Source of the DNA: Chitinophagaceae bacterium
GTDB lineage: Bacteria; Bacteroidota; Bacteroidia; Chitinophagales; Chitinophagaceae
Length of the DNA stretch: 46,251 nt
Direction of reading: 5' to 3'
Assembly (NCBI GenBank): GCA_014379965.1
Contig: JACMKU010000105.1
Location: 1 to 46,251, forward strand
Position numbers and translations under genes: made by a program. Of the stretch, positions 1 to 7,789 are shown piece after piece (the first letter of the stretch is position 1; every line of letters starts with the position of its first letter). The notes under the pieces were generated by a model. The model saw only the letters and a program-made list of their open reading frames with translations, had not been told where the DNA came from and ran no database searches.

Positions 1-175
1 AACAAACCCTTAAAACGCCTTCAATTATAAAAGCAACCTGTTTTGCAATTTTTCCGGCCTCTGAAAAATAGGCATCTTTCTGTAATTCAACTTCTTTTGC
101 TTTAAGTTGTACTAAGTCAATTTGCTGTTGATTTAAATGTCCGAATTGAAGTAGATAGTTTATTAATTCTTTCAT
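1..175 (-). CDS. Crp/Fnr-family transcriptional regulator, N-terminal fragment (cut by window edge)
   Basis: The first 58 codons of a minus-strand gene that continues beyond position 1. It starts with ATG at 175 and reads MKELINYLLQFGHLNQQQID and then a segment with SEAGKIAKQVAFIIEGVLRV. This is the opening of a cyclic-nucleotide-binding (cNMP) beta-roll as found in Bacteroidota Crp/Fnr proteins, where 'G.I..QV.FI..G..R' is typical. The C-terminal winged helix that would bind DNA lies outside the window. The effector cannot be deduced. The gene is too short to appear as a closed ORF because it lacks a stop here. The family call rests on pattern recall of the N-terminus only. Confidence 0.75.
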   Translation of the reverse strand, partial: MKELINYLLQFGHLNQQQIDLVQLKAKEVELQKDAYFSEAGKIAKQVAFIIEGVLRVC

Positions 176-370
176 TGTCGCAAGATGTTGAAAAAAGTTC
201 TGTCAAAATTTGTCATTTGGCAAAAAGTTTAGGACTGTGTCGTTTTCTGCTTGCCGCTAACATCTGTACCCGACATTGAAGAGACTCTTGAGTAATCAAG
301 GGTCTTTTCATTTTAGGTAGGGACGTAGTCCAGCCATCGGCGGGACACTTGCATAGGGAGCAAGGGGTCG

Positions 371-388
371 TCCCGAATGCATTCGGGA
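371..388. repeat. 18-bp perfect palindrome TCCCGAATGCATTCGGGA
   Basis: A perfect 18-bp palindrome between the Crp/Fnr start (175) and the end of the next minus-strand gene (434). It is surrounded by GC-richer text with several CGTCCCGA-like pieces (about 310-420), unlike the AT-rich flanks. It looks like a dispersed intergenic repeat unit rather than an operator, because it lies downstream of one gene and 196 nt upstream of the other. The rest of the 176-433 gap shows no gene. Confidence 0.6.
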
Positions 389-433
389 TCGTCGCTAGTT
401 TGACTCGCCGTCCCGACTACTTTTGGAATGTTA

Positions 434-841
434 TTAATGCGTTACACGATACTCTCTTACTTTAACGGGTTCAGCAGGAACCCACTTTTCAGATTTTTTA
501 ATTGCAAGTATAACTTTTTCGCACACTCCAAACCCTGGATCTTTTTCACAACGAGTATCAGATAAACTACCATCCTTGGCTAAAATAAATACCACTGAAA
601 CTATATATTTTCCTTTTTTTAATGGCTTGCCAGCCCGAATTGATTGGTTAATATGTTTCTCTAGAGATTGCACCCAGGAAGAATCTCCACCAGAAAAAGC
701 CGACTTAATTTCCACTTTAGTAGAGAGCTTAACCTTTTCTTTTGTAATTTCTAAAACTATGTGTCCGTAACTATTGGCCACCTGTCCATAACTTTTGGCG
801 ATACATATAAGGCATTGTAGTATTAATAGGAAAGGTTTCAT
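434..841 (-). CDS. secreted protein with TonB C-terminal-like domain
   Basis: A 135-residue protein if started at the ATG at 841, which gives an immediate signal peptide (MKPFLLILQCLICIAKSYGQ). The reading frame is open up to 892, but the extra 17 residues would put the signal peptide inside the protein. The second half, with GKYIVSVVFILAKDGSLSD and then a Gly-rich turn followed by AIKKSEKWVPAEPVKVREYRV, matches the pattern of stand-alone TonB C-terminal-like domains in Bacteroidota: a beta strand with DG, the ED/KDPGFG turn, a helix, and the W-x-PA strand. There is no transmembrane-proline-rich TonB stalk, so a true energy transducer is unlikely. The partner is unknown. Composition is AT-rich compared with genes after 1.8 kb. 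Confidence 0.65.
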   Translation of the reverse strand: MKPFLLILQCLICIAKSYGQVANSYGHIVLEITKEKVKLSTKVEIKSAFSGGDSSWVQSLEKHINQSIRAGKPLKKGKYIVSVVFILAKDGSLSDTRCEKDPGFGVCEKVILAIKKSEKWVPAEPVKVREYRVTH

Positions 842-945
842 GTCAAATGTTTTACCAAGGATGAATATTTGAATAGAAATCTTGAAGTGCAAATTAAAGT
901 TGCGTACGGCATGGCTTTCTGACCCTTTATTATATGCGGTTTACT

Positions 946-1141
946 TTAATCAAGAATGTTTATTCTTCTAATAAAGTCGGCGAGTTTATTTTGGTGTTCT
1001 TCTTCGTCTTTCTTTTATTGGTCTGCTTTGTCTTTGTCGGAATTTCATCTCTTTTAAAGTATTATTTGCCGCTTCAACTGCGAGCTTTAATGTACCCTTT
1101 TGATATTTTCTGACTTGTCCTTCTTACCGATATTATCTAGT
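946..1141 (-). pseudogene. decayed or frame-broken reading frame downstream of the VOC gene
   Basis: On the minus strand this 196-nt gap translates, with changes of frame, into what looks like one helical, charged protein tail. One frame gives ELDNIGKKDKSENIK (from about 1139), the next LKLAVEAANNTLKEMK, and the third SDKDKADQ, a stop, then KKDEEEHQNKLADFIRRINI and LD before a TAA at 948-946. No single frame is open throughout. The series of coherent amphipathic pieces suggests a gene remnant with two indels and one nonsense change. I do not recognise a family. An alternative is chance coding in AT-rich DNA. Confidence 0.35.
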
Positions 1142-1618
1142 TCATTTGAGTTCTGAAAGAATTAACTTTTTCTGTTTAAAGGTATTCCTCATTGCCTTTT
1201 CTCTGACTTTAGAATCATCGCTGTTAATAAGGTCAAAATATTCAACGGGAACAACCTGCCACGATAAACCATATTTGTCTTTGCACCACCCACAAGAACC
1301 TTCTTCTCCACCGTTTGATGTCAAAGCATCCCAATAATAATCTACTTCTGTCTGGTCTTTGCAATTAATAACAAACGAAACAGATTCATTAAACTTGAAG
1401 TATGGACCTGCAGCTAAAATGCTAAATTCAATATCACCAATTTCCATAATCGCTGTTTCGAAGTAATCTTGACCACCTTCTACTTCTTCTTGAGGTGGAT
1501 TCTTGTATCGGCGATAATCTTTCAGTTTACCATTTTTGAAAATAGAAAGGTAATAATCTACTACTGCTTTGGCATCTTTATCAACCCAAAGACAAGGTGT
1601 TATTTTTTGTCTAATCAT
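1142..1618 (-). CDS. VOC-superfamily PhnB-like protein (3-demethylubiquinone-9 3-methyltransferase-type domain)
   Basis: A 158-residue protein of the glyoxalase/VOC fold in the PhnB/'3-dmu-9_3-mt' branch. The start MIRQKITPCLWVDKDAKAVV followed by the YYLSIFKNGK segment is the usual first beta-alpha-beta module ('I.PCLWFD..AEEAA.FY...F'), and CGWCKDKYGLSWQVVP (about residues 109-124) is the hallmark second module. The end MRNTFKQKKLILSELK matches the terminal helix of these proteins ('.M..MKKIDI..L'). Members are mostly uncharacterised; the name in databases does not reflect a proven methyltransferase activity. It stands alone, on the minus strand, between a decayed frame and the anti-sigma gene. 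Confidence 0.85.
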   Translation of the reverse strand: MIRQKITPCLWVDKDAKAVVDYYLSIFKNGKLKDYRRYKNPPQEEVEGGQDYFETAIMEIGDIEFSILAAGPYFKFNESVSFVINCKDQTEVDYYWDALTSNGGEEGSCGWCKDKYGLSWQVVPVEYFDLINSDDSKVREKAMRNTFKQKKLILSELK

Positions 1619-1830
1619 ATCGGCTTTTTATTTTACGTTTGATTGGAGGTTGTATCATTGCTAAAATCGATTTAGCCGGTACGACTGATTAGTTCGGTAT
1701 CGAAATCAATTTACGAAAATGCACATTAATTTATCAAGCTTTTCCGACTGCCGATGAGGATATTCATTATCTGGGCAAACGAGATCGCTGGCTCTTGCTA
1801 TTCATTCGTTCTTTTTATTCCTCACCATTT

Positions 1831-3888
1831 TCACCGTACGCTCTCAATCATCCCTCTATCGCTCTCCAGGCAATTGAAAATTGAACGGGCAATAATCTCC
1901 CTGAATCGCTCGCTTTTCTGGTGCTCCAGCTGTTTCATCATGTATTGCTGCTCAAATACCTGGTATCGCAAATCCTCCGTGATTGACCACGCTTTCTCCT
2001 TTGAGAACGAGTTCAGCTGTCCTTTGAGTTCCGTTTCAGAAATTGGCGCCAGCCTGAACGTATACTCCTGGCTTTTGACCCCCTTCTGCCTGAAATAATA
2101 GCTCTGTTGCCCCTTATACGCCACAGCCACCGCATCATACGTAAATAACGAATTGAGGTTTTCCTTAAAGACCAACCCTTCCCGCTTCATTCGTTGAAAG
2201 CTGTTGAGACTGTCCGGAACCAGGTAAACCAGCACTCGATCATACTGTTCTATATTCTCCACCTGTACTTTGGTTTCAGCATAGGTAAGCCTGGCGGTTT
2301 TGCCGCTTTCCGGATCCACATATTCCATGCTTTGGCGGTTTAGAGTTGCATCGAATACATATACATCCAGGTTTTTCCAACCCGTGGTGTTTATTTCAAT
2401 CTCGTAATAGGTAGCAGGTGGAGGAGGAGGGATAGTATCATCACAACTACGGACAATTCCTATCTGCCTGTAGGCCTCAGTGAGGTTGATGCAATATTCT
2501 TTTTCAAAATTTTCATTTGTTCGAAGAAATTCCCGTTGCATTTGCTCTCGACGCTCGGTTTCCGCAACGGTAGAGAGTTCCCTAAGTTCAGACTGATACT
2601 TCTGCCACGTACTCTCTGCAGCTTCCTTGTATGACTTATATTTTCCCTGAACATAGGCGCTAAGTTTATCCTGTACTCCACTGGCTATCGGTACACGTCC
2701 ATCTTTCCTTTCTGCAAAATGCTCGAACATGTTTTTCGTGGAGCCTTTACTGATACTGGCGCAATAGGCATCGATCTCGTACAAGGGCTGATTAAGTCGT
2801 TCCAGATATATATCAAGGAAATCCTCGGTGCATAGGCCATGCATGAACCGAAGCCGCTCCTCAAACTCTTTTGTTGCAATGAAGGTATTGTTGAAACGGG
2901 TGTCCCAGATAGCTCTAATGCGGGATGGATCAATTTCGAATTGATACATGATTGACGTGTCTCTGGCAGCCGGAGGCAAGGAATCGTGAATGGCCTGAGC
3001 GAATCTGATCGAATTATCCCTAAAGGTACGTTCGGTCATTATATCGGTCGACACCAGAGGCGACTGCCGATAATTACTGAAAGAATAATACAGGCTATCT
3101 GTATAACGTTTGTCGCGATAGTTCTTCTGCAATGACTTCAGCGTTGGTATGAAGCCCGGCGGATAGAAATCTAGTGAACGAATATCATATGTCCTCAGTT
3201 TTTTTTCAATGGGCTTCGGATCTATCCAATTGATATTGCCTGAATCGTCCATCATCCCGTCAAACACCTGCATTTTTGGATTAAGTTCGACAGCCGGTAT
3301 ATTGACACTTATATTCTTGACAATTCCAACGGATTTGTTCTTTTCTTTTACATTGAGGTAGAACATGCCTGCTGTTTGTAACAATTCCCCATTACTGGTC
3401 GTGGACAACCCTTGCCGTATGATCTGCTCCGGTTTCAGAGCCGTTCTGATCTCCAATGCTACCTCCTCTGCATCGGTGTCAAAGGCTCCCGCGGGTATGG
3501 CGAATATTGCGCCTTCGCGAGTCTCGATAATCGTGTCTGTAGTTGACTTTATCCTAAACCTTTCTACTGTTGCATCTTCAGTTTGATCAGTTTTCTCTCG
3601 ATGATCCCCTCGATTCACAAGAATTATGAATATAATTAGCCCTATAATCGCTATGAACCCAGCGATTCCCCAACCGATGGACTTTCGATATCGGATCGTC
3701 TTCCTGATTGCAGAACCGAATTCAGCCTTTAGCCCAGCCCTTTCGGCCGCGAGAACAACCTCCTTTTGAGCTTGCAGTTCCTGCCGCAACGAAGAGTCAG
3801 TTGACAGATCTTTTTCGAATGCGGCTTTTTCAGCTGCGTCCATCTCCTTTAGCAGGTAACGTTCTATGAGTTGACTCCTATTTTCCAT
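1831..3888 (-). CDS. large transmembrane anti-sigma factor-like protein
   Basis: This 685-residue protein overlaps the ECF sigma gene by 11 nt and is cotranscribed with it. Residues 1-65 form a short helical cytoplasmic segment (ERYLLKEMDAAEKAAFEKDL) of the kind used by Bacteroidota anti-sigma factors to hold sigma. One membrane segment follows at about 72-91 (WGIAGFIAIIGLIIFIILV). The remaining ~590 residues are predicted to be periplasmic. They begin with a ZU5-like stretch (REGAIFAIPAGAF, then TTSNGELLQTAGMFYLNV). A long helical region is next, followed by a proline run (TIPPPPP, about residue 490) and a beta-rich end. The outer part is much larger than in usual anti-sigma factors. I infer that it senses an envelope signal; nothing in the sequence shows which. 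Confidence 0.75.
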   Translation of the reverse strand: MENRSQLIERYLLKEMDAAEKAAFEKDLSTDSSLRQELQAQKEVVLAAERAGLKAEFGSAIRKTIRYRKSIGWGIAGFIAIIGLIIFIILVNRGDHREKTDQTEDATVERFRIKSTTDTIIETREGAIFAIPAGAFDTDAEEVALEIRTALKPEQIIRQGLSTTSNGELLQTAGMFYLNVKEKNKSVGIVKNISVNIPAVELNPKMQVFDGMMDDSGNINWIDPKPIEKKLRTYDIRSLDFYPPGFIPTLKSLQKNYRDKRYTDSLYYSFSNYRQSPLVSTDIMTERTFRDNSIRFAQAIHDSLPPAARDTSIMYQFEIDPSRIRAIWDTRFNNTFIATKEFEERLRFMHGLCTEDFLDIYLERLNQPLYEIDAYCASISKGSTKNMFEHFAERKDGRVPIASGVQDKLSAYVQGKYKSYKEAAESTWQKYQSELRELSTVAETERREQMQREFLRTNENFEKEYCINLTEAYRQIGIVRSCDDTIPPPPPATYYEIEINTTGWKNLDVYVFDATLNRQSMEYVDPESGKTARLTYAETKVQVENIEQYDRVLVYLVPDSLNSFQRMKREGLVFKENLNSLFTYDAVAVAYKGQQSYYFRQKGVKSQEYTFRLAPISETELKGQLNSFSKEKAWSITEDLRYQVFEQQYMMKQLEHQKSERFREIIARSIFNCLESDRGMIESVR

Positions 3889-4420
3889 GCACTATATCTT
3901 TTGAGAGGGATGAGTAATTTTCCTTCGCTTTTTGTATGCACCGATACTTTTGGTTTTTTGCCACATTTTCGTCTGCAAAACCCAGCGTCTGCGCTATTTC
4001 TTCCATCGTCTTCTTCTTGAAGTAGAAGAGGATGAGAATCTCGCGGCATTTTTCACCTAGTAGCTTGAAGGCAGCCGCCGCCAACCCGTGTCGCTCTTCC
4101 CCAGTGTATTCAGTTTCCACCACATCGAAAGGTTGTCCCGATATTGGCAACCTCTTTCGCCTCCGAAGTTCCTCTCTCCAACAATTCCTCGCAATTCCGT
4201 TTAGGTATTGTCTGAGTGTAGAGGTCAGTTCGAGAGTGCCACTCTGTATCTTGTTATGGAGTATGACAAGAGCATCCTGGAAAATATCCTCTGCATCAAC
4301 ACTAGTTCCGCTGTTTGCCTTAATGTATTGACGGATAGCGGGCAGGGAACTATACAGCCCCCTGACTGCCTTATCATATTCCTTATTCTTGAAATGTTCT
4401 ATTATTTGGGATTCGGTCAT
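3878..4420 (-). CDS. ECF-type RNA polymerase sigma factor
   Basis: A 180-residue sigma-70 family factor with only regions 2 and 4. Region 2 carries the core-binding signature DAEDIFQDALVIL (about residues 42-54), followed by a region 2.4-like helix (LNGIARNCWREELRRRKR). Region 4 has LGEKCREILILFYFKKKTME and the helix-turn-helix IAQTLGFADENVAKNQKYRC. Its stop codon lies inside the start of the downstream anti-sigma gene (11-nt overlap), the standard arrangement for a sigma/anti-sigma pair. The 186-nt divergent gap to the beta-propeller gene (4421-4606) must hold its promoter, but I see no convincing -33/-7 boxes there. Targets are unknown. Confidence 0.9.
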   Translation of the reverse strand: MTESQIIEHFKNKEYDKAVRGLYSSLPAIRQYIKANSGTSVDAEDIFQDALVILHNKIQSGTLELTSTLRQYLNGIARNCWREELRRRKRLPISGQPFDVVETEYTGEERHGLAAAAFKLLGEKCREILILFYFKKKTMEEIAQTLGFADENVAKNQKYRCIQKAKENYSSLSKDIVHGK

Positions 4421-4606
4421 CGAATTTGTATATGTATTAATGACGGATTTGACGAAAGGTCACCAAAAAAACCGAATTTTTTTTCTGCCGCCGTATAAAG
4501 CTCATCGACTACCCTAAAAGGCTTTCAAACTGTCCTGTGAGCGATTTACATGAACGGTTACCAAGGTGAGGCAGAATAGTTTTATCTATGACAAAACTAT
4601 CCATAC

Positions 4607-5575
4607 ATGTTTCTAATGCCGTATCTGAAAGTAGTCGCCGTCATGTTTTTCTGGCTGTGGCAATTCAAGGGATTTGCCCAGTCAAGTATGGTCGTGACTG
4701 ATAATGCACTTATCCCAGAAGGCATTGCGATCAATCCAAAAAATGGGGATGTTTTCGTCAGCAGCATCGCGAAGAAGAAGATCATCAGGATAAGCCCTGG
4801 CGGTGAAGTAGTTGATTTTATCGCCGGCGATAGTTCCTTTCTCGAGGGCCTGGGCATGAAAGTCGATCGCGACAGGAATATACTCTGGGCGCTATCCAAC
4901 ATCCGGCAAGGGAAATGGTTTACCTCACGAATCCACGGATACGATCTAGGATCGAGGAAAAGCAAATACTACTATTCGTACAAGGATACATTGCCACATT
5001 TGTTAAACGATCTCATACTGGACAAGAACGGCGACCTTATTATAACGGACACCTATTCCAGTACCATCTACCGATTTTTCCCCGCCACACAAAAGCTTGA
5101 AGCAATCATCAATTCTCCTAGACTTAAATGGCCGAATGGTTTGGCTTTCGGGAAAAATGAAAGGCTTTATCTCGCTACTTATGGCACTGGCATACTCCAG
5201 GTAGATCTCGATTCGAAGAACATACAGACTATAAGTGGTTTTAAGGACAGCTTGATTGCATATGGCCTCGATGGCCTCGTGTACGAGAAAGGAAAATTGT
5301 ATGGGGTCTACAACGCAGATACAGCGAAGACCTCTCATGCAGTGGTTGTGTATACATTGGATGAAGAAAAACCCAGCGTTGTATCAGAAGTGTTACTGGA
5401 TAAAGGGAATCCAGATTTTTTTGATCCGACTACGGCTGCGTTGTATAAAAACAGGTTGTATGTAATTGCGAATAGCCACCTGGACGAGTACAACAAGAAT
5501 AAAGAGTCGACGAAGGGTATCGAACATAGTCTTCGGCCTATGAAGATATTGGTTTATGAAATTGGAGGTGAGTAG
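4607..5575 (+). CDS. secreted SMP-30/gluconolactonase-like beta-propeller protein
   Basis: A 322-residue exported protein. The signal peptide is MPYLKVVAVMFFWLWQF with cleavage after GFAQ; the ATG at 4619 may be the real start because it removes three residues of no obvious use. Repeated propeller blades can be seen: PEGIAINPKNGDVFVSS (about residue 36), LLNDLILDKNGDLIITDTYS (about 135), and WPNGLAFGKNERLYLATYG (about 180). This is the SMP-30/NHL-type pattern of 'NDL..D..G.LY.T' strands. Members include lactonases and strictosidine synthase-like proteins, so the substrate is undefined. Its last codons GGE-stop run directly into the GTGAGTG word array that separates it from the esterase gene. 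Confidence 0.75.
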   Translation: MFLMPYLKVVAVMFFWLWQFKGFAQSSMVVTDNALIPEGIAINPKNGDVFVSSIAKKKIIRISPGGEVVDFIAGDSSFLEGLGMKVDRDRNILWALSNIRQGKWFTSRIHGYDLGSRKSKYYYSYKDTLPHLLNDLILDKNGDLIITDTYSSTIYRFFPATQKLEAIINSPRLKWPNGLAFGKNERLYLATYGTGILQVDLDSKNIQTISGFKDSLIAYGLDGLVYEKGKLYGVYNADTAKTSHAVVVYTLDEEKPSVVSEVLLDKGNPDFFDPTTAALYKNRLYVIANSHLDEYNKNKESTKGIEHSLRPMKILVYEIGGE

Positions 5576-5596
5576 TGAGTGGTGAATGGTGAGTGG
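5568..5596. repeat. GTGAGTG heptamer array (single arm)
   Basis: Four degenerate copies of a 7-nt word (GTGAGTA, GTGAGTG, GTGAATG, GTGAGTG) in the gap between the propeller and esterase genes. The first copy contains the TAG stop of the propeller gene. No inverted partner arm is present. It belongs by architecture to the word-array class found in many gaps of this window. Confidence 0.7.
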
Positions 5597-5623
5597 ACGT
5601 CATTGCGAGCGAAGCGAATCAAC
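5597..5623. repeat. REP-like segment CGTCATTGCGAGCGAAGCGA
   Basis: The text ACGTCATTGCGAGCGAAGCG directly follows the GTGAGTG array. The sequence GTCATTGCGAGCGAAGCGA is a dispersed repeat seen in many bacterial genomes, from memory. It has an internal half-palindrome (TTGCGAGCGAAGCGAA). Only one copy is present in this window, so the repeat status here depends on recall. Confidence 0.5.
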
Positions 5624-5644
5624 AAACACTTTAATATTGATTTT

Positions 5645-6805
5645 ATGGGAAAGAATAGAGTCGTTATACTTCGGTTAATTGTGGTGTTCGTGTTCCTTTC
5701 ATTGGGTAAAACCTCCTTTGGCCAGAATGGGCAGGCAACAACCTTAACGATCGATTCGAAGATCATCGGAGAGAAGCGCAACATAATTGTACGTGTGCCC
5801 GCCGATTATGAACGTGGGTCCGAAATGTATCCCGTTGTGTATATGTTGGATGGACGTGCGCCCTTAATCAACCTCATGACTGGTACGATAGAACACCTGG
5901 TCTGGAGTGATTTGGTACCGGAAATGATCCTGGTGATGATCTCCAACACTGACCGTGGTCGAGATATGACTCCTACCAGAGTTGCATCCCAACCGGGAAG
6001 TGGTGGCGCAGACAACTTTCAACGTTTCCTTGAAACGGAGTTGATACCATTGATTGAGAAAAGCTACCGTGTGCAACCTTATAAGATCCTTGCCGGACAT
6101 TCGCTATCCGGTCTATTTGTTACGTATTCATTTGTTTCCCGCCCGGGTGTCTTCAATGCATATCTTGCGGCAAGTCCTTTTCTTCAGTGGGACAATGGGT
6201 TCGTACTTAAAAAAGGGGCGGAGTTGCTGAAGTCGAGACAAGAATTAAAAAGCACACTCTTCTTTGCGCTGGGTAATGAGCCACAATTTCTAAATGGCTT
6301 TTCAGAATTCCGGGATTTGTTAGACCGTCTTCATCTAAAGGGACTTGACCATGAGTTTGTTCAGCTGCAGGAGGAGAATCATTGGTCGACTATCTCCACG
6401 GTCTTTCATAAAGGATTGAGGAAGGTGTGGAGCGATTTGAAAAGGTGGGAACTTCCGTCTAATCCTGGATTCTCGCTGCTGGATTTAGAAAATCATTATA
6501 AGGCTCTTCATCAAAAATACGGGTATGCCACTGCTATCCCGGAACGCCAGCTCAATGCACTCGGATATCGGCATTTAGAAAGTGGAAAGATAGCCGAGGC
6601 TGTGGCTGCATTCGAAATGAATATGCGATTGTACCCGGCGTCTGTGAATGTTTATGATAGCTATGCGGATGCGTTGGAGAAAAAAGGACAATTTAGGGAG
6701 GCGAAGACCAACCTCGAGATTGCGTTGAAGTTGGCAGAGGCAGCTAATAACACTCAAAGAGCTACAGTAATAAAGGAGCGTATAGCTAAATTGACTTTAA
6801 AGTAA
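5645..6805 (+). CDS. secreted alpha/beta-hydrolase (putative esterase family) with C-terminal TPRs
   Basis: 386 residues from ATG 5645, which gives a clean signal peptide (MGKNRVVILRLIVVFVFLSL, cleavage after TSFGQ). The open frame begins at 5579, but the extra codons are translated repeat DNA. Residues 30-265 form an esterase D/IroE-type hydrolase: YPVVYMLDG, the nucleophile elbow GHSLSGLF with Ser153, and a candidate catalytic His246 in EENHWS. Residues about 300-365 make two TPR-like hairpins (AEAVAAFEMNMRLYP, REAKTNLEIALKLAE). Family relatives hydrolyse ester-linked siderophores or glycoconjugates; the substrate here cannot be read. The nearest upstream gene is on the same strand 69 nt away, with a repeat between. 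Confidence 0.85.
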   Translation: MGKNRVVILRLIVVFVFLSLGKTSFGQNGQATTLTIDSKIIGEKRNIIVRVPADYERGSEMYPVVYMLDGRAPLINLMTGTIEHLVWSDLVPEMILVMISNTDRGRDMTPTRVASQPGSGGADNFQRFLETELIPLIEKSYRVQPYKILAGHSLSGLFVTYSFVSRPGVFNAYLAASPFLQWDNGFVLKKGAELLKSRQELKSTLFFALGNEPQFLNGFSEFRDLLDRLHLKGLDHEFVQLQEENHWSTISTVFHKGLRKVWSDLKRWELPSNPGFSLLDLENHYKALHQKYGYATAIPERQLNALGYRHLESGKIAEAVAAFEMNMRLYPASVNVYDSYADALEKKGQFREAKTNLEIALKLAEAANNTQRATVIKERIAKLTLK

Positions 6806-6844
6806 CGGGGCATTAATGGCAAAGGGCGAAGTCGACCGGGTGGT

Positions 6845-7264
6845 TTAGTCTGAATGGGTTTGATCCCTGATCATCGTATGCACTATGGTTTTCGCAATCT
6901 GCTCGTAGTCGCGTGCGGAGCTTGGCTTCGCGAATATGGTAACGCCTGACTTCTCTAATTCCAGGATGTCAGGATCATGCACAGTGGTCGAAAGAACAAG
7001 AATTGGCATGCCGGTCAAATCCTTTAACTGCCTGACCCGATCGATCGTTTCCTTGCCATCCATGCCAGGCATATTCAGGTCAATCACCATCATGCGGGGG
7101 AATTCCCTCTTGTCGATTCTCTGGGCCAAGAATTGGAGGGCTTTCGCGCCACTCGGTTCGAAGTGTAGCTTCACTGATCCATTCAAGAACTTCAACGCCT
7201 CACTTAGAAAAGTGCAGTCGTCCTGGTCGTCATCGACGCATAATATATAATTCCCGTAAGACAT
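6845..7264 (-). CDS. single-domain response regulator (CheY-like)
   Basis: 139 residues from ATG 7264 (an in-frame ATG at 7327 would add 21 unlikely residues and pass through the promoter box). The full receiver set is visible: acidic triad DDD at 11-13, phosphoacceptor Asp62 in VIDLNMPGMDG, Ser/Thr at 92-93 (LSTT) and Lys113 (FAKPSS). No output domain follows. Such stand-alone receivers of the 'CVDDDQDD' type are frequent in Bacteroidota, where they act with hybrid kinases. No kinase gene is near, so the partner is elsewhere. The gene converges on the esterase gene with 39 nt between stops. Confidence 0.92.
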   Translation of the reverse strand: MSYGNYILCVDDDQDDCTFLSEALKFLNGSVKLHFEPSGAKALQFLAQRIDKREFPRMMVIDLNMPGMDGKETIDRVRQLKDLTGMPILVLSTTVHDPDILELEKSGVTIFAKPSSARDYEQIAKTIVHTMIRDQTHSD

Positions 7265-7279
7265 AGTTGGTTGTGTTGC

Positions 7280-7287
7280 CAAATATA
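7280..7287 (-). promoter_or_regulatory. -7 promoter box TATATTTG upstream of the response regulator
   Basis: TATATTTG on the minus strand, 15 nt before the ATG at 7264, an exact match to the Bacteroidota -7 consensus TAnnTTTG. A CTTG about 20 nt further upstream could be the weaker -33 element. It supports ATG 7264 rather than 7327 as the start. Confidence 0.55.
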
Positions 7288-7350
7288 GGCAAAACAGGGT
7301 GTTCTGCAAGCTTTCTCCTAGATGCATAAACTTTCAAGCGAACGCGAATA

Positions 7351-7368
7351 GTTTCACGCAAAGGCGCC
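7351..7368 (-). repeat. copy of the GCCTTTGCGTGAAAC-type intergenic repeat
   Basis: GTTTCACGCAAAGGCGCC; its reverse complement matches the repeat text at about 14611-14640 (GTGCCTTTGCGTGAAAC) and more loosely 14541-14570. It lies in the 525-nt gap 7265-7789. The rest of that gap is AT-rich and shows no gene, only a weak promoter-like TTTG at 7685 with TACTTCTG at 7711. Confidence 0.5.
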
Positions 7369-7789
7369 AGGTTTCGCAAAAGTACACAACGGCAGAATTA
7401 AGATTTGGAAGTATGAAACTGTGTTGAGTACTGAGAGGATCCTTAATTCATAATGGTTTGACTGATACATCGGGTAATTCAACTCTGTCCTTGCGTTGTT
7501 TTGAGAAACCTGACCTCTTTGCATTACATTAATTGACTGTTGCTATTATTAGAATTGTTTACTTAAGAGTTCTAAAAATATTCGCGAATGGATTTTTCTT
7601 AACCGTAATCAATTTGAAAATTCACATGCTGAAGAGCTGTTAAGAGTACCTTAAGGTTGATGATTTAGAAATCTAAAATTATCATTTGGCAGTATTTTTA
7701 CAGACTGAAATACTTCTGTAAACAATCTGCCTCCTGCAAACTGAGAATCACTCTTTATTCTTTCTTTACTCTAAAAAATGGTTGGTATT

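Noticed and set aside
1754..2098. 114-residue plus-strand ORF
   Set aside because: It is antisense to the end of the anti-sigma gene, has no family pattern and is best explained as a shadow frame.
7685..7718. Promoter TTTG / TACTTCTG for the DUF4397 lipoprotein
   Set aside because: The spacing (22 nt) and one mismatch in the -7 box make it too weak to list as a feature.
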